NCBI RefSeq assembly: GCF_006716745.1
Contig: NZ_VFPP01000001.1
Coordinates: 8,009,386-8,073,385 of the forward strand
DNA: 64,000 nt
Reading direction: 5' to 3'
Origin: Saccharothrix saharensis
GTDB taxonomy: Bacteria; Actinomycetota; Actinomycetes; Mycobacteriales; Pseudonocardiaceae
Part shown: positions 7,635-16,419 of the stretch, in pieces
How the letters are laid out: each line of letters begins with the position of its first letter
Numbering within the stretch: the stretch's first letter is position 1
The notes under the pieces: generated by a model
Seen by the model: only the letters and a program-made list of their open reading frames with translations
The model's database searches: none
What the model was told of the DNA's origin: nothing
Translations under genes and position numbers: made by a program

Positions 7635-8504
7635 ATGAGTGACCCGATCGTGGTCGGAGTGGATGGTTCGCAGTCGGCGCTGACGGCCGTGCGGTGGGCG
7701 GCGGAGGAAGCCGCGCGGCACCGCGTGCCGCTCGCGCTCGTGCACGCCTACCTGGTGCCCGAGCGGGGCTACCCGGACGTCGTGGTGAGCAGCGGCCAGG
7801 TGCGCGAGGCGTTCGAGGAGCAGGGCAGGCAGTGGCTGGAGACGGCGGCGGCGAGCGTGCGCGACCTCGTGCCGGACGTGCGCACGTCCGTGGTGGCCGC
7901 CCAACCTGCCGCCGCGATGATCGCCGCCTCCGAGGGTGCCCGGCTGGTCGTGCTCGGGTCGCGGGGGTTGGGTGGGTTCCTCGGCCTGGTCGTGGGGTCG
8001 GTGGCGGTGGCGGTGGCCACGCACGGCCGGAGCCCGCTGGTCGTCGTCCGCGGCCCGTACCCGGCCACCGGCCCGGTCGTGCTCGGCGTGGACGGCTCGC
8101 CTGCGGGGGAGGCGGCGATCGGGCAGGCGTTCGAGGCGGCGTCGGTGCGGGGCGCCCCGCTGACCGCGCTGCTCGCGTGGACGCCGTTGCTCGCGGGCAC
8201 CCCCTACGCCGACAAGGTCCGCGTGCACTGGGCCGAGGTGGAGGAGCAGCAGCGGCAGTTGCTGGCGCAGCGGCTGGCAGGCTGGCAGGAGGAATACCCG
8301 GACGTGGTGGTCGACCGGCGGGTGGTGCGCGAGCGGGCGACGAAAGCCCTGATCGACGCCTCGCGCGGCGCTCAGCTCCTCGTGGTCGGCAGTCGGGGTC
8401 GCGGCGGCTTCGCGGGCCTGCTCCTCGGCTCCACCAGCCAGGCGCTGGTCCACCACGCGTCGTGCCCGCTGGTGGTCGTCCGACCGGACCGTTCGGCGGA
8501 CTGA
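7635..8504 (+). CDS. Universal stress protein, tandem UspA domains
   Basis: A 289-residue protein of two UspA folds (residues about 1-140 and 147-285). Each begins with a VVxGVDGS strand and ends with the ATP-binding-type G-2x-G-9x-G-S motif: GSRGLGGFLGLVVGSVA in the first copy and GSRGRGGFAGLLLGSTS in the second. Tandem USPs of this kind bind ATP and are linked to dormancy or stress in actinobacteria. GGAGGG lies nine bases before the ATG. It is divergent from the kinase; kinase phosphorylation of the USP is an attractive but untested idea. Confidence 0.93.
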   Translation: MSDPIVVGVDGSQSALTAVRWAAEEAARHRVPLALVHAYLVPERGYPDVVVSSGQVREAFEEQGRQWLETAAASVRDLVPDVRTSVVAAQPAAAMIAASEGARLVVLGSRGLGGFLGLVVGSVAVAVATHGRSPLVVVRGPYPATGPVVLGVDGSPAGEAAIGQAFEAASVRGAPLTALLAWTPLLAGTPYADKVRVHWAEVEEQQRQLLAQRLAGWQEEYPDVVVDRRVVRERATKALIDASRGAQLLVVGSRGRGGFAGLLLGSTSQALVHHASCPLVVVRPDRSAD

Positions 8505-8601
8505 TCCGCGCCGCGCACGCCGGCCGAGGTGATCTTCGGGCATGATCGGCACCGCGAGGTGGACGCCTCGGTCCGTACCGGCGACGCGGCGGGGGAGCGG
8601 A

Positions 8602-9837
8602 ATGGTCGCAGTGCTCGGCGGTCTGCGGGGTAACCGCGACCTGGCGGTGCTGGTGGTCGGGTCCGGCGTGGCGGGCCTGGGCGCGCAGCTCACGCTGATC
8701 GGGTTCACCACCGCGCTGGCCGGTTCCGGCGCGTTCGCCGTGGCCGGGTTGTTCGTGGCCGTCGCGCTCGGCGCGGTGCTGGGCGCGCCCGTCGCCGGGT
8801 GGGCCGCCGACCGGTTCCCGCACCGCCTGCTGCTCAGCGTGGCGGTGTTCGCGCAGGTGCTGCTGCTGATCGGGCTGCTGTTCGGGCACGAGCGGCCGGC
8901 CGTGCTGTACGGGCTGGTGGCGGTGCTGGGCGTGGCCGGCGGGGTCGTGCGCACCTGCGCGTCCGCGCTGGTTCCGGTCGCGACCGGGGAGGACGGCGCG
9001 GCGGGCGGGCACGCGGCGATGTCGTCGGCGCAGAACACCGCGGCCGTCGCGGGCATCGTGCTCGGCGGCGTGCTCGCGGCCGGTCCGGGCGTCGAGTGGG
9101 CCGTGATGCTGGACGCGGTGTGCGCGTTCGCCCACCTGGCGCTGGTGGTGCTGTGGCTGCGGGTGGACCGCGACCCGCGGCAGGACGACGTCGGCGCCGC
9201 GTCGAGCGGCCAGTGGAGCGGGTGGGTGCTGCTGCGCAGCGACCGGTTGCTGCTCGCCCGCGTGGTCGCGCAGGCCGTGGTCGGGGTGGCGGTGGCGATC
9301 GCGCTGGTCAACGAGGTGTTCCTGGTGCTCGGCCCGATCGGCGGCACCCCGTTCACCTACAGCGCGGTGCTCGCCTGCTGGACCGCCGGCCTGCTGCTCG
9401 GCCCGAACCTGACCCGCCGGTTCACCACACCGCGGGCGCTGGTCCTGGCCTTCGCCGGTGGCAACCTGGTGCTGGCGTTGGCGCTGGCCGCGCCCGCGCA
9501 GCTGCCGCACCTCGTGGTCAACGCGGTCGCGTGGCTGGTGGCCGGCGCGTGCGGCTCCGTGCAGAGCGTGACGCTGAACGGCCTGGTGCAGGCCAGGACG
9601 TCCGACGCGGTCCGGGGCCGGGTGTTCGCCACCGTCGGTGCGATCACCGCGTGCTCGGGCGCGGTGGGCATCGTGGTGGCGGGGGCGGTCGTCAGCGCGG
9701 CGGGGCCGCTGGCGGCGCTCACGGTCGCGTCGGGCTTCGCGCTGGTCGCGACGCTGATGGCGGTCCTGACCGTGCTGCGCCGCGACCACCTGCGCGCGTC
9801 GCTGGTGTCACCGGACTTCGACCGCGTGCCGCTCTGA
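8602..9837 (+). CDS. MFS exporter (MFS_3 / EntS-like)
   Basis: A 411-residue major facilitator with about twelve membrane helices. The loop between helices 2 and 3 contains GAPVAGWAADRFPHR, a variant of the MFS GxxxD(R/K)xGR motif, and the protein aligns in character with MFS_3 exporters such as EntS that expel siderophores and other small molecules. The start is set at ATG 8602, which has GGGGGAG upstream; an in-frame ATG 20 codons earlier adds a polar, Arg-rich tail. It is convergent with the broken MFS gene at 9838-10749. Substrate unknown. Confidence 0.87.
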   Translation: MVAVLGGLRGNRDLAVLVVGSGVAGLGAQLTLIGFTTALAGSGAFAVAGLFVAVALGAVLGAPVAGWAADRFPHRLLLSVAVFAQVLLLIGLLFGHERPAVLYGLVAVLGVAGGVVRTCASALVPVATGEDGAAGGHAAMSSAQNTAAVAGIVLGGVLAAGPGVEWAVMLDAVCAFAHLALVVLWLRVDRDPRQDDVGAASSGQWSGWVLLRSDRLLLARVVAQAVVGVAVAIALVNEVFLVLGPIGGTPFTYSAVLACWTAGLLLGPNLTRRFTTPRALVLAFAGGNLVLALALAAPAQLPHLVVNAVAWLVAGACGSVQSVTLNGLVQARTSDAVRGRVFATVGAITACSGAVGIVVAGAVVSAAGPLAALTVASGFALVATLMAVLTVLRRDHLRASLVSPDFDRVPL

Positions 9838-10749
9838 CCGGCACGCCACCACCAGACGAGCACCGCCACCGCACCGGCCGACGGCATGACGGTGGACGTC
9901 GACGTCGCGTCCACGACGACACCGCCGACCAGCGCCCCGATCGACAGCGTCGCCTGGAACGACGACGTGAACACCACGGCCGCCGCCTCCGGCGCGCGCG
10001 GTACGGCGGAGGCGATCCACGTCTGCGAGCACACCGGCACCGCGCCGTATGCGAGCCCCCACACCACCAGCAGCACGAGCGCGCCCGCGTCCCACCGCCC
10101 GACCACCGGCAACAGCGCCGTCGCCACGCCCGCCGCGCCGCACACGAGCAGGAACACCGTGACGTACGTGTAGGTGCCGAAGTGCGCGAGCACCACCAGG
10201 AACGTGACCAACAACCCTGACCGGACACCGGCGACGCGCAGCACGTCCCGCAGCACCGACGCCCGCGTGACGTGCACGGCCGACAACACCGACCGTCACC
10301 ACACCCAGCACCGACCCCGGCGGCACGGCCGCGAAGACCACGGCCGTCGCCAACCCGGCCCGTTCCGGCCGCACCAGCCGTGCCGCCAACCGCTCCCCGA
10401 CCTACCAGAACGCCCCGATGACGAACCCCACCACCACCCGTGACACCACGACCACCCAGTACGCGGACGCCACCGCCGCGAGGAAGTCCGCCACGGCCAA
10501 CACGAGCACCGATCCGCACGCCATCGCCCGCCGGTCGACCCGCCCGGTCGCCACCGTCACCACCGGCGCGGCGACGGCGGCCAGCAGCCCCGGTGCCGTC
10601 ATCATCAACCCGGCCGTCCCGGTCGAGACGCCGAACTCCGCGCCGATCGGCGTCAGCAGGCCGATCGGCAGGATCTCGGTCGTCACGATCGAGAAGATCC
10701 CCGCCGTCACGGCGAGGACGGCGGGCCAGTTCCCCTGCGCTCCGATCAT
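9838..10749 (-). pseudogene. DHA1-type MFS transporter pseudogene
   Basis: The first 115 codons from ATG 10749 give helices 1-4 of an AraJ/DHA1 drug exporter (IFSIVTTEILPIGLLTPIG is a DHA1 hallmark). An in-frame TAG at 10404-10402 then interrupts the gene, where TGG TAG GTC GGG probably derives from TGG TCG. The same frame continues for about 40 codons (LAARLVRPERAGLATAVVF), then coding shifts frame near 10290 (VLRDVLRVAGVRSGLLVTF). Comparing with the family, segments around helices 6 and 8 appear deleted, and the last helix runs without a proper end into the 3' side of the neighbouring MFS gene. Nonsense, frameshift and deletions together make it non-functional. Confidence 0.8.
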
Positions 10750-10840
10750 GGGCCCAGCCCACCAGGCGGGGCCGTGCCACGTCTGGCGGAATCACGACGG
10801 CTCGGTCCGGTGTGACGTGATGGTGCCACCACGGAGTCCC

Positions 10841-10869
10841 GGGCGCGGGAGGACGGGCCTCCCGCGCCC
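10841..10869. terminator. Terminator after the WXG-like repeat protein gene
   Basis: A 12-bp perfect stem (GGGCGCGGGAGG) with loop ACGGG, 8 bases beyond the stop of the leftward gene at 10877. Confidence 0.75.
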
Positions 10870-10876
10870 CGCGCGA

Positions 10877-12610
10877 TCAGACGACCTTCGGGTGGACCTG
10901 GGTTTCGCGGCCGGTGACGGCGTCGATCGCGAACACCCGCTCGATGCGCGGGTTGCCCTGCAGCGTCGGGAAGTCCGCCAGGTCGACCGGGCCGTCGTCG
11001 GCGCGGTTGGGGCCCAGGAGGACGTAGACGTCGCCGTTGGCGCTGCGGGCCGGGCCGGCCGTGACGGTGTCCGACAGTTCCGGTGACCGGTCGGTCGTCC
11101 CGGGGCGGCCGTCGAGGTTCGTCATGAACTCGGCCAGGTCCATGAGGTTGTGGCGTCGACCTTCGGTGTCGATGGTGTCGCCGGCCCAGAAGAAGGACCC
11201 CTCGCCCTTGGTGGCGAGGATGTCGCGGATGTTCTCCCGCCACCGCTCGCCCTCCTCGGCCGGGAGGTCGCGCAGGTCGAGGCAGGGCTTGCCGTCCACC
11301 GAGGTGATGGGGAAGCCGTGCTCGTCACGCTCGTGCCGGACTTCGCGCGGCACGTCGTGGCCGGGACGTGCCTCACCCGTGGGGTTGCGATCGTCCGACT
11401 CACCGGGCTTGCGGTCATCGTGGTCGAGACCGGGGGCGTTCGAACGCGGTGGCGTGTCGGCCTCGCCGCCGGTCGACGGCAGACCCGTGCCGGGCTCCGG
11501 CATGCCCGGCTGCTTGAAGAGGTCTTTGGGGACTTCGGGGATCGGTGGGGTGGGTGGCGGGGTCGTGCCGGCGGACGGTGAGGTCGCGGAGCTGCCGCCG
11601 GACGAGCCGCCCGTGCCGAGGTCGGGGATGCCCGGCTGCTTGAAGAGGTCTTTGGGGACTTCGGGGATCGGTGGGGCGGGTGGCGGGGTCGTGCCGGCGG
11701 ACGGTGAGGTCGCGGAGCCGCCGCCGGACGAGCCGCCCGCCCCGCCGCTCGTGCCGAGGTCCGGCGTGCCGGGTTGGTCGAACATCTCCTCGGGCACTTC
11801 GGCGACGGACGGGGTCGGTGGCGGGGTCGTGCCGCTCGTGCCGGGGTCGGGGATGCCGGGTTGCTTGAAGAGGTCTTTCGGTGCCTCGGGGATGGGTGGC
11901 ATCGGCGGAGGGGTCGTGCCGGTGGGCGGTGTGGTTGCCGGGGGTGTGGTGGGGGAGCCGCCGGGGGTTCCGGAGCCGCCGCCGCTCGTGGAGCCGGTGG
12001 GGGTCGCCGCTTGGGGATCGGGGACTTCCGGGAAGTCGGGGACCGGCGCGGGTCGGGTGGTGGGCGGCGGCGGGGTGCTGCTCTGGCCCGTGGTGGTGCC
12101 GGAGGTCTCCGGCGGCGGACCCGCGGGCCCGGAGGGGTTTCCGCCTCCGGACGCACCGGGGAGCTGCTCGGTCGGGGTGACCGGTGGGCCCTGTGGAGCC
12201 GGGGTGCCGGTGGGGCCGCCCGACGGAGCTCCTTGGGGGCCGTCGGTGATCTCGGCGGAGTCGAAGGAGGTGAACTGCTCGCCGTTGGCGCGGTCGGCTT
12301 CCAGGTGGGTCCGCGCGGTGGCCTTGAGGCCTTCGCCGACGAGCCCCAACGTCGAGGCGGCCTTGCCCGCCAGCTCGACCGACTTGCCGTGCGAGGCGTT
12401 GAACGCTTCCACGGCGAACGTCCCGACGGTGCCGAAGGCGTTGCCCGCCAGGGTCTGGCCGGACAGCGTCGACGACACCTCCTGGTAGCCGGTGCGCAGG
12501 TTCTCGGCCTGCTGCTGGAGCGAGTCGATCGCGGACTCGTCCATCGTGAAGCCCGAGCCGCCGCCGGGAGGCGGCGTGCTGATGGTGGTCGGTGTCAGGT
12601 TGGTGACCAT
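10877..12610 (-). CDS. WXG/ESX-like effector-style protein with Pro-rich repeats
   Basis: A 577-residue three-part protein. Residues 20-115 are alpha-helical with no Cys, resembling the N-terminal helical hairpin of WXG100/ESX-type secreted proteins though no clear WxG is visible. Residues 120-390 are a Pro/Gly/Thr/Ser-rich linker holding four copies of a PPIPEVPKDLFKQPGIPDLG-like unit. Residues 440-577 form a charged globular domain with GSFFWAGDTIDTEGRRHNL and DVYVLLGPNRADDG; I do not recognise it. The layout (secretion hairpin, long linker, variable C-terminal domain) is that of polymorphic effectors. GGAG lies 9 bases before the ATG. Its upstream neighbour was probably the gene at 15064-16296, before two IS elements entered 64 bases upstream. 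Confidence 0.75.
   Translation of the reverse strand: MVTNLTPTTISTPPPGGGSGFTMDESAIDSLQQQAENLRTGYQEVSSTLSGQTLAGNAFGTVGTFAVEAFNASHGKSVELAGKAASTLGLVGEGLKATARTHLEADRANGEQFTSFDSAEITDGPQGAPSGGPTGTPAPQGPPVTPTEQLPGASGGGNPSGPAGPPPETSGTTTGQSSTPPPPTTRPAPVPDFPEVPDPQAATPTGSTSGGGSGTPGGSPTTPPATTPPTGTTPPPMPPIPEAPKDLFKQPGIPDPGTSGTTPPPTPSVAEVPEEMFDQPGTPDLGTSGGAGGSSGGGSATSPSAGTTPPPAPPIPEVPKDLFKQPGIPDLGTGGSSGGSSATSPSAGTTPPPTPPIPEVPKDLFKQPGMPEPGTGLPSTGGEADTPPRSNAPGLDHDDRKPGESDDRNPTGEARPGHDVPREVRHERDEHGFPITSVDGKPCLDLRDLPAEEGERWRENIRDILATKGEGSFFWAGDTIDTEGRRHNLMDLAEFMTNLDGRPGTTDRSPELSDTVTAGPARSANGDVYVLLGPNRADDGPVDLADFPTLQGNPRIERVFAIDAVTGRETQVHPKVV
11502..11745. repeat. Tandem 126-bp direct repeat inside the effector-like gene
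   Basis: The segment starting ATGCCCGGCTGCTTGAAGAG at 11502 recurs at 11628 with only a few changes over the following ~118 bases, a 126-bp period equal to 42 codons. Two more divergent copies of the core lie near 11765 and 11850. They encode the PEVPKDLFKQPG units. Confidence 0.8.
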
Positions 12611-12677
12611 GGCGTTTCTCCGCGGAACGGCAGGGATGGACGAGGAGGGAGGCGTTCGACGACCGCTCGCGGCCTAG

Positions 12678-14128
12678 TAGGGCTTTGTTAGGTGCTGTTG
12701 ACCTGCGGTTGCTGTGGTGTGGTCGTGGCCTGGACGGGTTGTCGGCAGGTGTGGCAGACGCCTGTCCAGGCCGCGAGTAAGGCTTGGAGTTCGCGCAGGA
12801 CGGCGTAGAGGGTCAGACCTGCGCAGGGGCTTTTGGGGTGCGGCGCAGCCGGGTGCAGATTGCCTGCGCGACCGAGGCCAGCGTGACGTGGCGGTGCCAG
12901 CCGATCCAGGAGCGGCCCTCGAAGTGGTCCAGGCCGAGGCCGTCCTTGAGTTCGCGGTAGTCGTGTTCGATGCGCCAGCGCATTTTGGCCAGCTTGACTA
13001 GGTCGCGCAGGCGGATGTCGACGGGCAGGGTGGACAGCCAGTAGTCGGTGGGTTCGGGTTCTCCGGTGGGCCATTCAGCCAGTAGCCAGCATTCGGGCAG
13101 GCTGCCGTCGGGGGCGCGGGGGATGTTGCGGTTGGCCGGGCGCACCCGCAGCGCAAGGAAGCGGGAGCGCATGGTCGCGGTCGGGTTGCCCGCGCTCCTG
13201 CGGGAGCCGTGGCGCCAGACCACGAACCGCCCCGCCGAACGCCCGGCTTCGGTGACCAGGGTCTTGGCGGTGACGGGCTTGTCCGGGTAGGTCGTCTTCG
13301 TCGGCGGGCGGCCGATGCCCGACCAGCTCGGCGGGACCGGGGCCGTCGAGCCGGGATGCAGGCTGGTGGAGGCCGAGACCGCCACCGCGTAGGTCAGACC
13401 GCGGTCGGTCAGCCCCTGGCGGAAGGCGGTGTTGTCGCCGTAGGCCGAGTCGGCCACCACCGGCCGCCGCGGCATGCCCCAGTCCAGCAGCTCGTCGATC
13501 ATGTCCAGGGCCAGGCGCCACTTCTCCCGGTGCCGCACTTGGTCGGGGATCGCGCAGCGGGCCCGCTTGCGGGCGATCTCCGCGGCTGTCCGCTCGTCGT
13601 CGGCCTTGGTGTCGTCCCAGGACTCGGGCAGGAACAGCCGCCAGTCCACCGCGGCCGAGGTCCAGTCGGTGACCGCGTGCACGCTGACCCCGACCTGGCA
13701 GTTGCCCCGCTTGCCCAACGCCCCGCAGTACATCCGCGCCACCCCGGGCGAGGAGGTCCCGTCCTTGGGGAACCCGGTGTCGTCCACGGCCAACGCGTCC
13801 GGGTCGACGAACCCCGCCGCCCACACCGCCAACCTGCGCCGGACCTCGACGTGGTCCCAGGTCGAGGTGGTGACGAACTGCTGCAACTGCTGATGGTCCA
13901 CACCGAGGCGCTCGGCCATGGGCTGCATCGACTTGCGCCTGCCGTCCAACAGCAGCCCACGCAGATACAGCTCACCCTTGCCGCGCTGGTCACGCCGGGC
14001 GAACCCGCCGAACACCTCCGCGGCGAACCCTTCGATGACCGGCCGCACCTCGGCCATCTCCTCCGGCGTCACCACCGCAGGAAACCACACCGCCCACACA
14101 TCCCATCACTCGACCTAACAAAGCCCTA
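12678..14128. mobile_element. IS701-family insertion sequence
   Basis: The element is 1451 bp with perfect 16-bp terminal inverted repeats, TAGGGCTTTGTTAGGT at 12678-12693 and its complement at 14113-14128. It is flanked by the direct repeat CTAG (12674-12677 and 14129-14132), the four-base target typical of IS701. It carries one transposase gene on the minus strand. The right-hand CTAG copy is shared with the left end of the next IS. Confidence 0.92.
12813..14099 (-). CDS. IS701-family transposase, possibly extended by -1 frameshift
   Basis: A 428-residue DDE transposase: FVDPDALAVDDTGFPKDG holds the first Asp, VVADSAYGDN the second, and RIEHDYRELKDGLGLDHFEG the Glu-containing C1-like region. 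Translation in the annotated frame stops at 12813. However, the codons CCA AAA preceded by C at 12837-12831 make a CCCAAAA slippery heptamer, and the -1 frame continues for about 47 codons (GLTLYAVLRELQALLAAWTG, then a CxxC) to a TAA inside the terminal repeat at 12690-12688. From memory IS701 relatives carry this LTLY...WTG tail in frame, so the gene is either frameshift-regulated or recently mutated. Confidence 0.9.
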   Translation of the reverse strand: MWAVWFPAVVTPEEMAEVRPVIEGFAAEVFGGFARRDQRGKGELYLRGLLLDGRRKSMQPMAERLGVDHQQLQQFVTTSTWDHVEVRRRLAVWAAGFVDPDALAVDDTGFPKDGTSSPGVARMYCGALGKRGNCQVGVSVHAVTDWTSAAVDWRLFLPESWDDTKADDERTAAEIARKRARCAIPDQVRHREKWRLALDMIDELLDWGMPRRPVVADSAYGDNTAFRQGLTDRGLTYAVAVSASTSLHPGSTAPVPPSWSGIGRPPTKTTYPDKPVTAKTLVTEAGRSAGRFVVWRHGSRRSAGNPTATMRSRFLALRVRPANRNIPRAPDGSLPECWLLAEWPTGEPEPTDYWLSTLPVDIRLRDLVKLAKMRWRIEHDYRELKDGLGLDHFEGRSWIGWHRHVTLASVAQAICTRLRRTPKAPAQV

Positions 14129-14131
14129 CTA

Positions 14132-15064
14132 GGCGGTGTCCTGTAAGCCGGTGATCAGGGTGTCTGGTAGTTCTGGTGCATGGTGGGGCGTGGTGAGCTG
14201 ACCGATCGTGCGTGGGCGGCGATCGAGCCGCTGTTACCGGTGTCGGGGCGTGGGCGTAGGTGGCGGGATCACCGTCAGGTGATCAACGCGATCCTGTGGA
14301 AGCTGCGTACCGGCGCTCCGTGGCGGGACCTGCCCGAGCGCTACGGGCCGTGGAAGACCGCGCACGAGCGGCTGCGCCTGTGGACCGCGGACGGCACCTG
14401 GCAGCGCATCCTGGACCGGGTGATCGTGAAGGACGACTCGGTCGGCGAGCTGGAGTGGATCATCAGTGTCGACTCCAGTGTCGTCCGGGCCCACCAGCAC
14501 GCCGCCGGTGCCCGGAAAAAGGGGGATGCACCGCCGGGGTCGAGGCCCTCGCCGTCGACGGGGAAGGCCTCGGGCGGTCCCGGGGCGGACTGAGCACCAA
14601 GATCCACATCGCGGTCGACGGACGCGGCCTGCCGATGCGCATCCTGATCACACCCGGCCAGGCCGGGGACAACCCGCGATTGCTGCCGCTGTTGGACGGC
14701 ATCCGCGTCGCCCGGTCCGGCCCCGGCCACCCGCGCGTCCGGCCCGACGTGGTCATCGCGGACAAGGCCTACTCGCACAAGTCGACCAGACTCGCCCTGC
14801 GCGCCCGTCGCATCGCGTTCACCTGTCCGGAACGCAAGGACCAGGTCGCCCGCCGCGCGGCCCTGGGCTCACGCGGTGGGCGGCCACCGGTTTTCGACGC
14901 CGAGCGCTACAGACAGCGCAACGTGGTCGAACGCTGCTTCAACCGGCTCAAGCAGTTCCGCGGCCTGGCCACCCGCTACGCCAAACGAGCCGCCTACTAC
15001 CAGGCCGAACTCACCATCGCCGCCATCGTCCTCTGGCTGCGATGACGAATTACAGGACAGCGCC
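14132..15064. mobile_element. IS5-family (IS427 group) insertion sequence
   Basis: The element is 933 bp with 15-bp terminal repeats, GGCGGTGTCCTGTAA at 14132-14146 and TTACAGGACAGCGCC at 15050-15064, one mismatch at the fifth base. Flanking TA dinucleotides (14130-14131 and 15065-15066) look like the target duplication. Size and two-frame transposase match the IS427 group. Confidence 0.88.
14180..15045 (+). CDS. IS5-family transposase made by -1 frameshift
   Basis: The first frame runs from ATG 14180 to a stop at 14593 and encodes LTDRAWAAIEPLLP, the IS5 N-terminal domain, and SVDSSVVRAHQHA with the first catalytic Asp. At the A5G5 run (14516-14525, GAAAAAGGGGG) the coding frame moves by -1 and continues through GLSTKIHIAVDGRGLP, ADKAYSHKSTR (second Asp) and RNVVERCFNRLKQFRG (catalytic Glu) to 15045. 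Both halves keep all DDE residues. A two-frame transposase joined by programmed frameshifting is normal for IS427-type elements, so I treat it as potentially active. Confidence 0.88.
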
Positions 15065-16296
15065 TAGTCGGTCGCCTCGACCCGGCGGACGGTCGCCTCG
15101 TGGGTGGCGGTCACGGCGCGCGCCTGCAACGGCTCGGCGACCCCGTGTTCGGCGACCCGGTGTTCGGCGAGGCGGTACGCGGTGACGGGTTCGGTGGCGC
15201 GCATCATCGGCTGCGCCTCGTGGTGGACGGGCGCCTCCACGCGCATCGCCTGCACCATCGGCTCGGCGCGGACGGCGTGACGCGCCTGGACCGGCTCCTC
15301 CGCGGCGACCCGCATCGGTTGCCAGGTCTCGTGTTCCGCCGCGACAGCCCGCATCGGCTGCAAGGCTTCGTATTCCCGTGCAACGGCCCGCGTCGGCTGC
15401 ACAGCCTCGAATTCCCGTGCGGTCGCCTGCATCGGCCGCAACGCCTCGTGTTCCCGGGCAAGCGCGTGCATCGGCCGCAACGCCTCGGTCCCACGCTCCG
15501 GCACCAGCGGCCTCGAAGCGGTGCGCGCCGTCATCGCGGCCGTCTCCCCGCCCGCGGCGGACTCGAACCGCTCCCACTCCCGCCCGATGTCGTCGGAAAT
15601 GCCGTCGAGCTGCTTCACCCGGTCCACCTGACGCGTCAACGCCGCGTTCAAGTCGTCCACCTTCGCCGCGATGCTCGACCCGAGCTGCGTCGCGCTCCCC
15701 ACCACCGACCCCAGGAACACCGCGATCGACGCCCCGAACGTCACCGGCGCGAACACATAAGCCTGGATCGCACCGGGCACCAGCGAATCGGAGTACTGCC
15801 CCACCGTGTGCAGCACGGCCTCGCGCAACGCCTGCACCATCGCACCGGTGTTCTCGACGACCACACCCTTCACGGCCACCGCCTCGGCCAGCGAACCCAG
15901 CTCCTCGCCGAGCTTGTCCATGCTCGCCCGGTACGCGTCCGCGGCCGTGCCGGTCCACCCCTCCGGTCGCGCCAGCACCTCCCGCTGCCCCCGCGCCAGC
16001 TCCCGCATCCGCTCCGCCGCCGCCCGGAGCGCGTCGACCGTCGCCTGCACGCTCCCCGGGTCGTTCTCCAACCGGTCGATCGGCTCCCGCAGGAACGCCA
16101 CGTGGTCGACCGCCCACCCCGCCACACCCCGCAGGCTCGCGAACGGGTCCGCGGGCACCCGGCCACCGGTCGGCCGGCCCACCACCGACTCCGGCTCGGC
16201 CTGCGCCTCCTGGCCGATCACCTGGATGCGCTGGTCGACATCAGCCCTGACCACGGCTTTCCTGAGCATCGTCTGCGCGGGGGCGCCTGTTGCCAT
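15064..16296 (-). CDS. WXG-motif ESX-type secreted protein with C-terminal repeats
   Basis: A 410-residue protein. Residues 50-140 are helical and contain RPEGWTGTAADAYRASMDK, a WxG motif at the hairpin turn followed by a YxxxM-type helix, as in WXG100/PPE-like substrates of type VII secretion. A hydrophobic stretch (about 175-205, YVFAPVTFGASIAVFLGSVV) could insert in membranes. The C-terminal third has five 15-residue repeats of the form RPMxAxAREHEAL. ATG 16296 has GAGGAAGG eight bases upstream. The TAG stop overlaps the CTAG target where two IS elements are inserted; the IS5 end restores the G. Its original downstream partner was probably 10877-12610. Confidence 0.75.
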   Translation of the reverse strand: MATGAPAQTMLRKAVVRADVDQRIQVIGQEAQAEPESVVGRPTGGRVPADPFASLRGVAGWAVDHVAFLREPIDRLENDPGSVQATVDALRAAAERMRELARGQREVLARPEGWTGTAADAYRASMDKLGEELGSLAEAVAVKGVVVENTGAMVQALREAVLHTVGQYSDSLVPGAIQAYVFAPVTFGASIAVFLGSVVGSATQLGSSIAAKVDDLNAALTRQVDRVKQLDGISDDIGREWERFESAAGGETAAMTARTASRPLVPERGTEALRPMHALAREHEALRPMQATAREFEAVQPTRAVAREYEALQPMRAVAAEHETWQPMRVAAEEPVQARHAVRAEPMVQAMRVEAPVHHEAQPMMRATEPVTAYRLAEHRVAEHGVAEPLQARAVTATHEATVRRVEATD

Positions 16297-16419
16297 GAGC
16301 CGGACCTTCCTCGGAGCGCGTGCCGGGACGACTGACTCGACGCAGTCAAGTGATCGCCGCCAACGCCGCGCCAACGTTGGGCTAACGATCAAGCCCCGGC
16401 ACGGCTCCGCGCCCGCGGG

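Noticed and set aside
6507-9356. A single 949-codon minus-strand frame containing the kinase
   Set aside because: Only the part from ATG 7571 has kinase sequence. The upstream part is antisense of the stress-protein and MFS genes.
11037-12488. Plus-strand frame rich in Gly/Val/Pro over the effector-like gene
   Set aside because: Antisense of the Pro-rich repeats; the minus-strand gene has a Shine-Dalgarno sequence, helical domain and globular end.
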